A stretch of 64,000 bases of DNA from Fasciola hepatica (taxonomy: Eukaryota; Platyhelminthes; Trematoda; Plagiorchiida; Fasciolidae): the NCBI GenBank assembly GCA_948099385.1, contig CANUEZ040000203.1:2790001-2854000 (forward strand), given 5' to 3'. Below are positions 1-15,400 of this stretch, piece after piece. The notes under the pieces were generated by a model. That model made no database searches. It saw only the letters and a program-made list of their open reading frames with translations, and had not been told where the DNA came from. Position numbers and translations under genes: made by a program. Within the stretch, counting starts at the first letter, position 1, and each line of letters begins with the position of its first letter.

Positions 1-3000
1 GTTCCATCACTTCTCTATTTATGGGCCTAAGTTAAACCAATGCAATCCCTTATGAACAATCCACACAGATTGCTCATACAATGCAATAGATCAGTAGCAG
101 AGTAGATTTGTATAATATGATTCTCCATGCAGCTTGAACACTGAACTGACCATTGAAAATTATGGAAGCACTGTACAGCTGTTTGATCCGCTAAGAGAAT
201 GATGAGAATTGCACATGGACAGAGCCCACTCGGAGACACGAACAAGGGTTGGGGTGAACGAATGTCAGTCGAACACCCAAACCACAAGGCTATCCCATAT
301 GGGGCTCAATGCTTTGTTCAACATATACAATACATGATATAGCACAATCCCCAAATTGGCTTCGGCTTCCGCTTTCGCTTTGAACGATAACAACCAAATT
401 CTCGTACACCGATCCAATCCTATGTTCCATCACTTCTCTATTTATGGGCCTAAGTAAAACCAAGGCATTCCTTTATGAACAATCCACACAGATTGCTCAT
501 ACAATGCAATAGAGCAGTAGCAGAGTAGATTTGTATAATGTGATTCTCCATGCAGCTTGAACACTGAACTGACCATTGAAAATGATGGAAGCACTGTACA
601 GCTGTTTGATCCGCTAAGGGAATCATGAGCATTGCACATGGACAGAGCCCACTCGGAGACACGAAAAAGGGTTGGGGTGAACGAATGTCAGTCGAACACC
701 CAAACCACAAGCCTATCCGATATGGGTCTGAACGCTTTGTTCAACATAAAACTACATGATATAGCACAATCCCCAAATTGGCTTCGGCTTTCGCTTTCGC
801 TTTGAACGGTAACAACCAAATTCTCGCACACCGATCCAATCCTATGTTCCATCACTTCTCTATTTATGGGCCTAAGTACAAACAATGCAATCCCTTATGA
901 ACAATCCACACAGATTGCTCATACAATGCAATAGAGCAGTAGCAGAGTAGATTTGTATAATATGATTCTCCATGCAGGGTGTCCACGGAACTGACCATTG
1001 AAAATTATGGAAGCACTGTACAGCTGTTTGATCCGCTAAGGGAATCATGAGCATTGCACATGGACAGAGCCCACTCGGAGACACGAACAAGGGTTGGGGT
1101 GAACGAATGTCAGTCGAACACCCAAACCACAAGGCTATCCGATATGGGTCTCAACGCTTTGTTCAACATATACACTACATGATATAGCACAATCCCCAAA
1201 TTGGCTTCGGCTTTCGCTTTCGCTTTGAACGGTAACAACCAAATTCTTGCACACCGATCCAATCCTATGTTCCATCACTTCTCTATTTATGAGCCTAAGA
1301 AAATCGAATGCAATCCGTCATGAACAATCCACACAGATTGCTCATACAATGCAATAGAGCAGTAGCAGAGTAGATTTGTATAATATGATTCTCCATGCAG
1401 CTTGAACACTGAACTGACCATTGAAAATTATGGAAGCACTGTACAGCTGTTTGATCCGCTAAGGGAATCATGAGCATTGCACATGGACAGAGCCCACTCG
1501 GAGACACGAACAAGGGTCGTGGTGATCGAATGTCAGTCGAACACCCAAACCACAAGCCTATACCATATGGGTCTCAACGCTTTGTTCAACATAAACACGA
1601 AATGATATAGCACAATCCCCAAATTGGCTTCGGCTTTCGCTTTCGCTTTGAACGGTAACAACCAAATTCTCGCACACCGATCCAATCCTATGTTCCATCA
1701 CTTCTCTATTTATGGGCCTAAGTTAAACCAATGCAATCCCTTATGAACAATCCACACAGATTGCTCATACAATGCAATAGATCAGTAGCAGAGTAGATTT
1801 GTATAATATGATTCTCCATGCAGCTTGAACACTGAACTGACCATTGAAAATTATGGAAGCACTGTACAGCTGTTTGATCCGCTAAGGGAATCATGAGCAT
1901 TGCACATGGACAGAGCCCACTCGGAGACACGAACAAGGGTTGGGGTGAACGAATGTCAGTCGAACACCCAAACCACAAGGCTATCCCATATGGGGCTCAA
2001 TGCTTTGTTCAACATATACAATACATGATATAGCACAATCCCCAAATTGGCTTCGGCTTCCGCTTTCGCTTTGAACGATAACAACCAAATTCTCGCACAC
2101 CGATCCAATCCTATGTTCCATCACTTCTCTATTTATGGGCCTAAGTAAAACCAAGGCATTCCTTTATGAACAATCCACACAGATTGCTCATACAATGCAA
2201 TAGAGCAGTAGCAGAGTAGATTTGTATAATGTGATTCTCCATGCAGCTTGAACACTGAACTGACCATTGAAAATTATGGAAGCACTGTACAGCTGTTTGA
2301 TCCGCTAAGGGAATCATGAGCATTGCACATGGACAGAGCCCACTCGGAGACACGAACAAGGGTTGGGGTGAACGAATGCCAGTCCAAACCCAAAATCACA
2401 AGGCTATCCGATATGGGTCTCAACGATTTGTTCAACATATACACTACATGATATAGCACAATCCCCAAATTGGCTTCGGCTTTCGCTTTCGCTTTGAACG
2501 GTAACAACCAAATTCTCGCACACCGATCCAATCCTATGTTCCATCACTTCTCTATTTATGGGCCTGAGTAAAAGCAAGGCATTGCCTCATGAACAATCCA
2601 CACAGATTGCTCATACAATGCAATAGAGCAGTAGCAGAGTAGATTTGTATAATATGATTCTCCATGCAGGGTGTCCACGGAACTGACCATTGAAAATTAT
2701 GGAAGCACTGTACAGCTGTTTGATCCGCTCAAGGAATCATGAGCATTGCACATGGACAGAGCCCACTCGGAGACACGAACAAGGGATGGAGTGATCGAAT
2801 GTCAGTCGAACACCCAAACCACAAGCCTATCCCATATGTGTCTGAACGCTTTGTTCAACATATACACTACATGATATAGCACAATCCCCAAATCGGCTTC
2901 GGCTTTCGCTTTCGCTTTGAACGGTAACAACCAAATTCTCGCACACCGATCCAATCCTATGTTCCATCACTTCTCTATTTATGGGTCTAAGTTAAACCAA

Positions 3001-5074
3001 TGCAATCCCTTATGAACAATCCACACAGATTGCTCATACAATGCAATAGATCAGTAGCAGAGTAGATTTGTATAATATGATTCTCCATGCAGCTTGAACA
3101 CTGAACTGACCATTGAAAATTATGGAAGCACTCTACAGCTGTTTGATCCGCTAAGGGAATCATGAGCATTGCACATGGACAGAGCCCACTCGGAGACACG
3201 AACAAGGGTTGGGGTGAACGAAGGTCAGTCGAACACCCAAACCACAAGGCTATCCGATATGGGTCTCAACGCTTTGTTCAACATTTACAATACATGATAT
3301 AGCACAATCCCCAAATGGGCTTCGGCTTTCGCTTTCGCTTTGAACGGTAACAACCAAATTCTCGCACACCGATCCAATCCTATGTTCCATCACTTCTCTA
3401 TTTATGGGCCTAAGTAAAACCAAGGCATTCCCTTATGAACAATCCACACAGATTGCTCATACAATGCAATAGAGCAGTAGCAGAGTAGATTTGTATAATA
3501 TGATTCTCCATGCAGCTTGAACACTGAACTGACCATTGAAAATTATGGAAGCACTGTACAGCTGTTTGATCCGCTAAGGGAATCATGAGCATTGCACATG
3601 GACAGAGCTCACGCGGGGACACGAACAAGGGTTGGGGTGAACGATTGTCAGTCGAACACCCAAACCACAAGGCTATCCCATATGGGTCTCAACGCTTTGT
3701 TCAACATATACACTACATGATATAGCACAATCCCCAAATTCGCTTCGGCTTCCGCTTTCGCTTTGAACGGTAACAACCAAATTCTCGCACACCGATCCAA
3801 TCCTATGTTCCATCACTTCTCTATTTATGGGCCTAAGTTAAACCAATGCAATCCCTTATGAACAATCCACACAGATTGCTCATACAATGCAATAGATCAG
3901 TAGCAGAGTAGATTTGTATAATATGATTCTCCATGCAGCTTGAACACTGAACTGACCATTGAAAATGATGGAAGCACTGTACAGCTGTTTGATCCGCTAA
4001 GAGAATGATGAGAATTGCACATGGACAGAGCCCACTCGGAGACACGAAAAGGGTTGGAGTGAACGAATGTCAGTCGAACACCCGAACCACAAGGCTATCC
4101 CATATGGGTCTCAATGATTTGTTCAACATATACAATACATGATATAGCACAATCCCCAAATTGGCTTCGGCTTTCGCTTTCGCTTTGAACGGTAACAACC
4201 AAATTCTCGCACACCGATCCAATCCTATGTTCCATCACTTCTCTATTTATGGGCCTAAGTAAACCCAAGGCATTCCCTTATGAACAATCCACACAGATTG
4301 CTCATACAATGCAATAGAGCAGTAGCAGAGTAGATTTGTATAATGTGATTCTCCATGCAGCTTGAACACTGAACTGACCATTGAAAATGATGGAAGCACT
4401 GTACAGCTGTTTGATCCGCTAAGGGAATCATGAGCATTGCACATGGACAGAGCCCACTCGGAGACACGAACAAGGGTTGGGGTGAACGAATGCCAGTCCA
4501 AACCCAAAATCACAAGGCTATCCGATATGGGTCTCAACGATTTGTTCAACATATACACTACATGATATAGCACAATCCCCAAATTGGCTTCGGCTTTCGC
4601 TTTCGCTTTGAACGGTAACAACCAAATTCTCGCACACCGATCCAATCCTATGTTCCATCACTTCTCTATTTATGGGCCTGAGTAAAAGCAAGGCATTGCC
4701 TCATGAACAATCCACACAGATTGCTCATACAATGCAATAGAGCAGTAGCAGAGTAGATTTGTATAATATGATTCTCCATGCAGGGTGTCCACGGAACTGA
4801 CCATTGAAAATTATGGAAGCACTGTACAGCTGTTTGATCCGCTCAAGGAATCATGAGCATTGCACATGGACAGAGCCCACTCGGAGACACGAACAAGGGT
4901 TGGGGTGAACGAATGTCAGTCGAACACCCAAAGCACAAGCCTATAACATATGGGTCTCAACGCTTTGTTCAACATTTACAATACATGATATAGCACAATC
5001 CCCAAATGGGCTTCGGCTTTCGCTTTCGCTTGGAACGGTAACAACCAAATTCTCGCACACCGATCCAATCCTAT
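1..5074 (+). repeat. Irregular monomer mix with partial 4- and 5-mer echoes
   Basis: This stretch holds twelve monomers with no stable HOR. The first two copies (1-845) closely resemble the fifth and sixth (1,692-2,537), 1,691 bp away. They share rare variants such as tggggctcaatgc (near 293 and 1,984), gaacgataac (382, 2,073) and gtgattctcc (540, 2,230). The monomers at 2,115 and 2,538 recur at 4,229 and 4,652. They share gccagtccaaaccc (near 2,379 and 4,491) and gctcaaggaatc (near 2,727 and 4,842), so a five-monomer offset is also present. The pattern suggests overlapping old duplications later scrambled. Confidence 0.8.
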
Positions 5075-8000
5075 GTTCCATCACTTCTCTATTTATGGGC
5101 CTAAGTAAAACCAAGGCATTCCCTTATGAACAATCCACACAGATTGCTCATACAATGCAATAGAGCAGTAGCAGAGTAGATTTGTATAATATGATTCTCC
5201 ATGCAGCTTGAACACCTAACTGACCATTGAAAATTATGGAAGCACTGTACAGCTGTTTGATCCGCTAAGGGAATCATGAGCATTGCACATGGACAGAGCT
5301 CACACGGGGACACGAACAAGGGTTGGGGTGAACGATTGTCAGTCGAACACCCAAACTACAAGGCTATCCGATATGGGTCTCAACGCTTTGTTCAACATAT
5401 ACACTACATGATATAGCACAATCCCCAAATTGGCTTCGGCTTTCGCTTTCGCTTTGAACGGTAACAACCAAATTCTCGCACACCGATCCAATCCTATGTT
5501 CCATCACTTCTCTATTTATGGGCCTGAGTAAAAGCAAGGCATTGCCTCATGAACAATCCACACAGATTGCTCATACAATGCAATAGAGCAGTAGCAGAGT
5601 AGATTTGTATAATATGATTCTCCATGCAGGGTGTCCACGGAACTGACCATTGAAAATTATGGAAGCACTGTACAGCTGTTTGATCCGCTAAGGGAATCAT
5701 GAGCATTGCACATGGACAGAGCCCACTCGGAGACACGAACAAGGGTTGGAGTGATCGAATGTCAGTCGAACACCCAAACCACAAGCCTATCCCATATGGG
5801 TCTGAACGCTTTGTTCAACATATAAACTACATGATATAGCACAATCCCCAAATGGGCTTCGGCTTTCGCTTTCGCTTTGAACGGTAACAACCAAATTCTC
5901 GCACACCGATCCAATCCTATGTTCCATCACTTCTCTATTTATGGGTCTAAGTTAAACCAATGCAATCCCTTATGAACAATCCACACAGATTGCTCATACA
6001 ATGCAATAGAGCAGTAGTGGAGTAGATTTGTATCATATGATTCTCCATGCAGCTTGAACACTGAACTGACCATTGAAAATGATGGAAGCACTGTACAGCT
6101 GTTTGATCCGCTAAGGGAATCATGAGCATTGCACATGGACAGAGCCCACTCGGAGACACGAACAAGGGTTGGGGTGAACGAAGGTCAGTCGAACACCCAA
6201 ACTACAAGGCTATCCGATATGGGTCTCAACGCTTTGTTCAACATATACACTACATGATATAGCACAATCCCCAAATGGGCTTCGGCTTTCGCTTTCGCTT
6301 TGAACGGTAACAACCAAATTCTCGCACACCGATCCAATCCTATGTTCCATCACTTCTCTATTTATGGGCCTGAGTAAAACCAAGGCATTCCCTTATGAAC
6401 AATCCACACAGATTGCTCATACAATGCAATAGAGCAGTAGCAGAGTAGATTTGTATAATATGATTCTCCATGCAGCTTGAACACTGAACTGACCATTGAA
6501 AATTATGGAAGCACTGTACAGCTGTTTGATCCGCTAAGGGAATCATGAGCATTGCACATGGACAGAGCTCACACGGGGACACGAACAAGGGTTGGGGTGA
6601 ACGATTGTCAGTCGAACACCCAAACCACAAGGCTATCCCATATGGGTCTCAACGCTTTGTTCAACATATACACTACATGATATAGCACAATCCCCAAATT
6701 GGCTTCGGCTTTCGCTTTCGCTTTGAACGGTAACAACCAAATTCTCGCACACCGATCCAATCCTATGTTCCATCACTTCTCTATTTATGGGCCTGAGTAA
6801 AAGCAAGGCATTGCCTCATGAACAATCCATACAGATTGCTCATACAATGCAATAGAGCAGTAGCAGAGTAGATTTGTATAATATGATTCTCCATGCAGGG
6901 TGTCCACGGAACTGACCATTGAAAATTATGGAAGCACTGTACAGCTGTTTGATCCGCTAAGGGAATCATGAGCATTGCACATGGACAGAGCTCACACGGG
7001 GACACGAACAAGGGTTGGGGTGAACGATTGTCAGTCGAACACCCAAACCACAAGGCTATCCGATATGGGTCTCAACGCTTTGTTCAACATATACACTACA
7101 TGATATAGCACAATCCCCAAATGGGCTTCGGCTTTCGCTTTCGCTTTGAACGGTTACAACCAAATTCTCGCACACCGATCCAATCCTATGTTCCATCACT
7201 TCTCTATTTATGGGTCTAAGTTAAACCAAGGCATTCCCTTATGAACAATCCACACAGATTGCTCATACAATGCAATAGATCAGTAGCAGAGTAGATTTGT
7301 ATAATATGATTCTCCATGCAGCTTGAACACTGAACTGACCATTGAAAGTGATGGAAGCACTGTACAGCTGTTTGATCCGCTAAGGGAATCATGAGCATTG
7401 CACATGGACAGAGCCCACTCGGAGACACGAACAAGGGTTGGGGTGAACGAAGGTCAGTCGAACACCCAAACTACAAGGCTATCCCATATGGGTCTCAACG
7501 CTTTGTTCAACATTTACAATACATGATATAGCACAATCCCCAAATGGGCTTCGGCTTTCGCTTTCGCTTTGAACGGTAACAACCAAATTCTCGCACACCG
7601 ATCCAATCCTATGTTCCATCACTTCTCTATTTATGGGCCTAAGTAAAACCAAGGCATTCCCTTATGAACAATCCACACAGATTGCTCATACAATGCAATA
7701 GAGCAGTAGCAGAGTAGATTTGTATAATATGATTCTCCATGCAGCTTGAACACTGAACTGACCATTGAAAATTATGGAAGCACTGTACAGCTGTTTGATC
7801 CGCTAAGGGAATCATGAGCATTGCACATGGACAGAGCTCACACGGGGACACGAACAAGGGTTGGGGTGAACGATTGTCAGTCGAACACCCAAACCACAAG
7901 GCTATCCCATATGGGTCTCAACGCTTTGTTCAACATATACACTACATGATATAGCACAATCCCCAAATTGGCTTCGGCTTTCGCTTTCGCTTTGAACGGT

Positions 8001-9062
8001 AACAACCAAATTCTCGCACACCGATCCAATCCTATGTTCCATCACTTCTCTATTTATGGGCCTGAGTAAAAGCAAGGCATTGCCTCATGAACAATCCACA
8101 CAGATTGCTCATACAATGCAATAGAGCAGTAGCAGAGTAGATTTGTATAATATGATTCTCCATGCAGCTTGAACACTGAACTGACCATTGAAAATTATGG
8201 AAGCACTGTACAGCTGTTTGATCCGCTAAGGGAATCATGAGCATTGCACATGGACAGAGCCCACTCGGAGACACGAACAAGGGTTGGGGTGAACGAAGGT
8301 CAGTCGAACACCCAAACTACAAGGCTATCCGATATGGGTCTCAACGCTTTGTTCAACATATACACTACATGATATAGCACAATCCCCAAATGGGCTTCGG
8401 CTTTCGCTTTCGCTTTGAACGGTAACAACCAAATTCTCGCACACCGATCCAATCCTATGTTCCAACACTTCTCTATTTATGGGTCTAAGTAAAACCAAGG
8501 CATTCCTTTATGAACAATCCACACAGATTGCTCATACAATGCAATAGAGCAGTAGCAGAGTAGATTTGTATAATATGATTCTCCATGCAGCTTGAACACT
8601 GAACTGACCATTGAAAATTATGGAAGCACTGTACAGCTGTTTGATCCGCTAAGGGAATCATGAGCATTGCACATGGACAGAGCTCACACGGGGACACGAA
8701 CAAGGGTTGGGGTGAACGATTGTCAGTCGAACACCCAAACCACAAGGCTATCCCTTATGGGTCTCAACGCTTTGTTCAACATATACACTACATGATATAG
8801 CACAATCCCCAAATTGGCTTCGGCTTTCGCTTTCGCTTTGAACGGTAACAACCAAATTCTCGCACACCGATCCAATCCTATGTTCCATCACTTCTCTATT
8901 TATGGGCCTGAGTAAAACCAAGGCATTGCCTCATGAACAATCCACACAGATTGCTCATACAATGCAATAGAGCAGTAGCAGAGTAGATTTGTATAATATG
9001 ATTCTCCATGCAGGGTGTCCACGGAACTGACCATTGAAAATTATGGAAGCACTGCACAGCTG
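5075..9062 (+). repeat. Imperfect trimer HOR (A-B-C types)
   Basis: Three monomer types alternate here. Type A carries ctcacacggggacacg and usually gattgtcag. Type B starts cctgagtaaaagcaagg with cattgcctcatg, and often has gggtgtccacgg. Type C has gtctaagttaaacc, agatcagtagc and gaaggtcag. The order is mostly A-B-C from 5,075, but recombined copies occur. The copy at about 6,333 has a B-like start on an A body. The copy at about 8,024 has a B head, lacks gggtgtccacgg and carries the C-type tail. The copy at about 8,460 follows directly as A. This looks like the edge of the trimer domain that is clean further right. Confidence 0.8.
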
Positions 9063-12000
9063 TTTGATCCGCTAAGGGAATCATGAGCATTGCACATGGA
9101 CAGAGCTCACACGGGGACACGAACAAGGGTTGGGGTGAACGATTGTCAGTCGAACACCCAAACCACAAGGCTATCCCATATGGGTCTCAACGCTTTGTTC
9201 AACATATACACTACATGATATAGCACAATCCCCAAATTGGCTTCGGCTTCCGCTTTCGCTTTGAACGGTAACAACCAAATTCTCGCACACCGATCCAATC
9301 CTATGTTCCATCACTTCTCTATTTATGGGCCTGAGTAAAAGCAAGGCATTGCCTCATGAACAATCCACACAGATTGCTCATACAATGCAATAGAGCAGTA
9401 GCAGAGTAGATTTGTATAATATGATTCTCCATGCAGCTTGAACACTGAACTGACCATTGAAAATTATGGAAGCACTGTACAGCTGTTTGATCCGCTAAAG
9501 GAATCATGAGCATTGCACATGGACAGAGCCCACTCGTTGACACCAACAAGGGTTGGAGTGATCGAATGTTAGTCGAACACCCAAACCACAAGCCTATCCC
9601 ATATGGGTCTTAACGCTTTGTTCAAAATATAAACTACATGATATAGCACAATCCCCAAATGGGCTTCGGCTTTCGCTTTCGCTTTGAACGGTAACAACCA
9701 AATTCTCGCACACCGATCCAATCCTATGTTCCATCACTTCTCTATTTATGGGTCTAAGTTAAACCAATGCAATCCCTTATGAACAATCCACACAGATTGC
9801 TCATACAATGCAATAGATCAGTAGCAGAGTAGATTTGTATAATATGATTCTCCATGCAGCTTGAACACTGAACTGACCATTGAAAATTATGGAAGCACTG
9901 TACAGCTGTTTGATCCGCTAAGGGAATCATGAGCATTGCACATGGACAGAGCCCACTCGGAGACACGAACAAGGGTTGGGGTGAACGAAGGTCAGTCGAA
10001 CACCCAAACTACAAGGCTATCCGATATGGGTCTCAACGCTTTGTTCAACATATACACTACATGATATAGCACAATCCCCAAATGGGCTTCGGCTTTCGCT
10101 TTCGCTTTGAACGGTAACAACCAAATTCTCGCACACCGATCCAATCCTATGTTCCATCACTTCTCTATTTATGGGCCTAAGTAAAACCAAGGCATTCCCT
10201 TATGAAAAATCCACACAGATTGCTCATACATTGCAATAGAGCAGTAGCAGAGTAGATTTGTATAATATGATTCTCCATGCAGCTTGAACACTGAACTGAC
10301 CATTGAAAATTATGGAAGCACTGTACAGCTGTTTGATCCGCTAAGGGAATCATGAGCATTGCACATGGACAGAGCTCACACGGGGACACGAACAAGGGTT
10401 GGGGTGAACGATTGTCAGTCGAACACCCAAACCACAAGCCTATCCCATATGGGTCTGAACGCTTTGTTCAACATATACACTACATGATATAGCAGAATCC
10501 CCAAATGGGCTTCGGCTTTCGCTTTCGCTTTGAACGGTAACAACCAAATTCTCGCACACCGATCCAATCCTATGTTCCATCACTTCTCTATTTATGGGCC
10601 TAAGTAAAACCAAGGCAATCCCTTATGAACAATCCACACAGATTACTCATACAATGCAATAGATCAGTAGCAGAGTAGATTTGTATAATATGATTCTCCA
10701 TGCAGCTTGAACACTGAACTGACCATTGAAAATTATGGAAGCACTCTACAGCCGTTTGATCCGCTAAGGGAATCATGAGCATTGCACATGGACAGAGCTC
10801 ACACGGGGACACGAACAAGGGTTGGGGTGAACGATTGTCAGTCGAACACCCAAACCACAAGGCTATCCCATATGGGTCTCAACGCTTTGTTCAACATATA
10901 CACTACATGATATAGCACAATCCCCAAATTGGCTTCGGCTTCCGCTTTCGCTTTGAACGGTAACAACCAAATTCTCGCACACCGATCCAATCCTATGTTC
11001 CATCACTTCTCTATTTATGGGCCTGAGTAAAAGCAAGGCATTGCCTCATGAACAATCCACACAGATTGCTCATACAATGCAATAGAGCAGTAGCAGAGTA
11101 GATTTGTATAATATGATTCTCCATGCAGCTTGAACACTGAACTGACCATTGAAAATTATGGAAGCACTGTACAGCTGTTTGATCCGCTAAAGGAATCATG
11201 AGCATTGCACATGGACAGAGCCCACTCGTTGACACCAACAAGGGTTGGAGTGATCGAATGTTAGTCGAACACCCAAACCACAAGCCTATCCCATATGGGT
11301 CTTAACGCTTTGTTCAAAATATAAACTACATGATATAGCACAATCCCCAAATGGGCTTCGGCTTTCGCTTTCGCTTTGAACGGTAACAACCAAATTCTCG
11401 CACACCGATCCAATCCTATGTTCCATCACTTCTCTATTTATGGGTCTAAGTTAAACCAATGCAATCCCTTATGAACAATCCACACAGATTGCTCATACAA
11501 TGCAATAGATCAGTAGCAGAGTAGATTTGTATAATATGATTCTCCATGCAGCTTGAACACTGAACTGACCATTGAAAATTATGGAAGCACTGTACAGCTG
11601 TTTGATCCGCTAAGGGAATCATGAGCATTGCACATGGACAGAGCCCACTCGGAGACACGAACAAGGGTTGGGGTGAACGAAGGTCAGTCGAACACCCAAA
11701 CTACAAGGCTATCCGATATGGGTCTCAACGCTTTGTTCAACATATACACTACATGATATAGCACAATCCCCAAATGGGCTTCGGCTTTCGCTTTCGCTTT
11801 GAACGGTAACAACCAAATTCTCGCACACCGATCCAATCCTATGTTCCATCACTTCTCTATTTATGGGCCTAAGTAAAACCAAGGCATTCCCTTATGAAAA
11901 ATCCACACAGATTGCTCATACATTGCAATAGAGCAGTAGCAGAGTAGATTTGTATAATATGATTCTCCATGCAGCTTGAACACTGAACTGACCATTGAAA

Positions 12001-12488
12001 ATTATGGAAGCACTGTACAGCTGTTTGATCCGCTAAGGGAATCATGAGCATTGCACATGGACAGAGCTCACACGGGGACACGAACAAGGGTTGGGGTGAA
12101 CGATTGTCAGTCGAACACCCAAACCACAAGCCTATCCCATATGGGTCTGAACGCTTTGTTCAACATATACACTACATGATATAGCAGAATCCCCAAATGG
12201 GCTTCGGCTTTCGCTTTCGCTTTGAACGGTAACAACCAAATTCTCGCACACCGATCCAATCCTATGTTCCATCACTTCTCTATTTATGGGCCTAAGTAAA
12301 ACCAAGGCAATCCCTTATGAACAATCCACACAGATTACTCATACAATGCAATAGATCAGTAGCAGAGTAGATTTGTATAATATGATTCTCCATGCAGCTT
12401 GAACACTGAACTGACCATTGAAAATTATGGAAGCACTCTACAGCCGTTTGATCCGCTAAGGGAATCATGAGCATTGCACATGGACAGA
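9063..12488 (+). repeat. Tandem duplication of a 4-monomer unit (1,692 bp)
   Basis: Unit 1 (9,063-10,754) and unit 2 (10,755-12,446) are nearly identical, and identity continues to about 12,488. Shared private variants sit exactly 1,692 bp apart: cccactcgttgacacc at 9,529 and 11,221; agcagaatcccc at 10,491 and 12,183; also catacattgcaat and the damaged PvuII site acagccgtttg. The order of types is B', C, A, then an A/C hybrid. Identity stops at 12,489, where the second copy has gatctcactcgg and the first has gagctcacacgg. This is a recent duplication in register, as expected from unequal crossing over. Confidence 0.88.
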
Positions 12489-15400
12489 TCTCACTCGGAG
12501 ACACGAACAAGGGTTGGGGTGAACGAATGTCAGTCGAACACCCAAACCACAAGGCTATCCGATATGGGTCTCAACGCTTTGTTCAACATATACACTACAT
12601 GATATAGCACAATCCCCAAATTGGCTTCGGCTTTCGCTTTCGCTTGGAACGGTAACAACCAAATTCTCGCACACCGATCCAATCCTATGTTCCATCACTT
12701 CTCTATTCATGTGCCTAAGTAAAACCAAGGCATTCCCTTATGAACAATCCACACAGATTGCTCATACAATGCAATAGAGCAGTAGCAGAGTAGATTTGTA
12801 TAATATGATTCTCCATGCAGCTTGAACACTGAACTGACCATTGAAAATTATGGAAGCACTGTACAGCTGTTTGATCCGCTAAGGGAATCATGAGCATTGC
12901 ACATGGACAGAGCTCACACGGGGACACGAACAAGGGTTGGGGTGAACGAATGTCAGTCGAACACCCAAACCACAAGGCTATCCCATATGGGTCTCAACGC
13001 TTTGTTCAACATATACACTACATGATATAGCACAATCCCCAAATTGGCTTCGGCTTTCGCTTTCGCTTGGAACGGTAACAACCAAATTCTCGCACACCGA
13101 TCCAATCCTATGTTCCATCACTTCTCTATTTATGGGCCTGAGTAAAAGCAAGGCATTGCCTCATGAACAATCCACACAGATTGCTCATACAATGCAATAG
13201 AGCAGTAGCAGAGTAGATTTGTATAATATGATTCTCCATGCAGCTTGAACACTGAACTGACCATTGAAAATTATGGAAGCACTGTACAGCTGTTTGATCC
13301 GCTAAGGGAATCATGAGCATTGCACATGGACAGAGCCCACTCGGAGACACGAACAAGGGTTGGAGTGATCGAATGTCAGTCGAACACCCAAACCACAAGC
13401 CTATCCCATATGGGTCTTAACGCTTTGTTCAAAATATAAACTACATGATATAGCACAATCCCCAAATGGGCTTCGGCTTTCGCTTTCGCTTTGAACGGTA
13501 ACAACCAAATTCTCGCACACCGATTCAATCCTATGTTCCATCACTTCTCTATTTATGGGTCTAAGTTAAACCAATGCAATCCCTTATGAACAATCCACAC
13601 AGATTGCTCATACAATGCAATAGATCAGTAGCAGAGTAGATTTGTATAATATGATTCTCCATGCAGCTTGAACACTGAACTGACCATTGAAAGTGATGGA
13701 AGCACTGTACAGCTGTTTGATCCGCTAAGGGAATCATGAGCATTGCACATGGACAGAGCCCACTCGGAGACACGAACAAGGGTTGGGGTGAACGAAGGTC
13801 AGTCGAACACCCAAACTACAAGGCTATCCGATATGGGTCTCAACGCTTTGTTCAACATATACACTACATGATATAGCACAATCCCCAAATGGGCTTCGGC
13901 TTTCGCTTTCGCTTGGAACGGTAACAACCAAATTCTCGCACACCGATCCAATCCTATGTTCCATCACTTCTCTATTTATGGGCCTAAGTAAAACCAAGGC
14001 GTTCCCTTATGAACAATCCACACAGATTGCTCATACAATGCAATAGAGCAGTAGCAGAGTAGATTTGTATAATATGATTCTCCATGCAGCTTGAACACTG
14101 AACTGACCATTGAAAATTATGGAAGCACTGTACAGCTGTTTGATCCGCTAAGGGAATCATGAGCATTGCACATGGACAGAGCTCACACGGGGACACGAAC
14201 AAGGGTTGGGGTGAACGATTGTCAGTCGAACACCCAAACCACAAGGCTATCCCATATGGGTCTCAACGCTTTGTTCAACATATACACTACATGATATAGC
14301 ACAATCCCCAAATTGGCTTCGGCTTTCGCTTTCGCTCTGAACGGTAACAACCAAATTCTCGCATACCGATCCCATTCTATGTTCCATCACTTCTCTATTT
14401 ATGGGCCTGAGTAAAAGCAAGGCATTGCCTCATGAACAATCCACACAGATTGCTCATACAATGCAATAGAGCAGTAGCAGAGTAGATTTGTATAATATGA
14501 TTCTCCATGCAGGGTGTCCACGGAACTGACCATTGAAAATTATGGAAGCACTGTACAGCTGTTTGATCCGCTAAAGGAATCATGAGCATTGCACATGGAC
14601 AGAGCCCACTCGGAGACACGAACAAGGGTTGGAGTGATCGAATGTCAGTCGAACACCCAAACCACAAGCCTATCCCATATGGGTCTGAAGGCTTTGTTCA
14701 ACATATAAACTACATGATATAGCACAATCCCCAAATGGGCTTCGGCTTTCGCTTTCGCTTTGAACGGTAACAACCAAATTCTCGCACACCGATCCAATCC
14801 TATGTTCCATCACTTCTCTATTTATGGGTCTAAGTTAAACCAATGCAATCCCTTATGAACAATCCACACAGATTGCTCATACAATGCAATAGATCAGTAG
14901 CAGAGTAGATTTGTATAATATGATTCTCCATGCAGCTTGAACACTGAACTGACCATTGAAAGTGATGGAAGCACTGTACAGCTGTTTGATCCGCTAAGGG
15001 AATCATGAGCATTGCACATGGACAGAGCCCACTCGGAGACACGAACAAGGGTTGGGGTGAACGAAGGTCAGTCGAACACCCAAACTACAAGGCTATCCGA
15101 TATGGGTCTCAACGCTTTGTTCAACATAAAACTACATGATATAGCACAATCCCCAAATTGGCTTCGGCTTTCGCTTTCGCTTTGAACGGTAACAACCAAA
15201 TTCTCGCACACCGATCCAATCCTATGTTCCATCACTTCTCTATTTATGGGCCTAAGTAAAACCAAGGCGTTCCCTTATGAACAATCCACACAGATTGCTC
15301 ATACAATGCAATAGAGCAGTAGCAGAGTAGATTTGTATAATATGATTCTCCATGCAGCTTGAACACTGAACTGACCATTGAAAATTATGGAAGCACTGTA

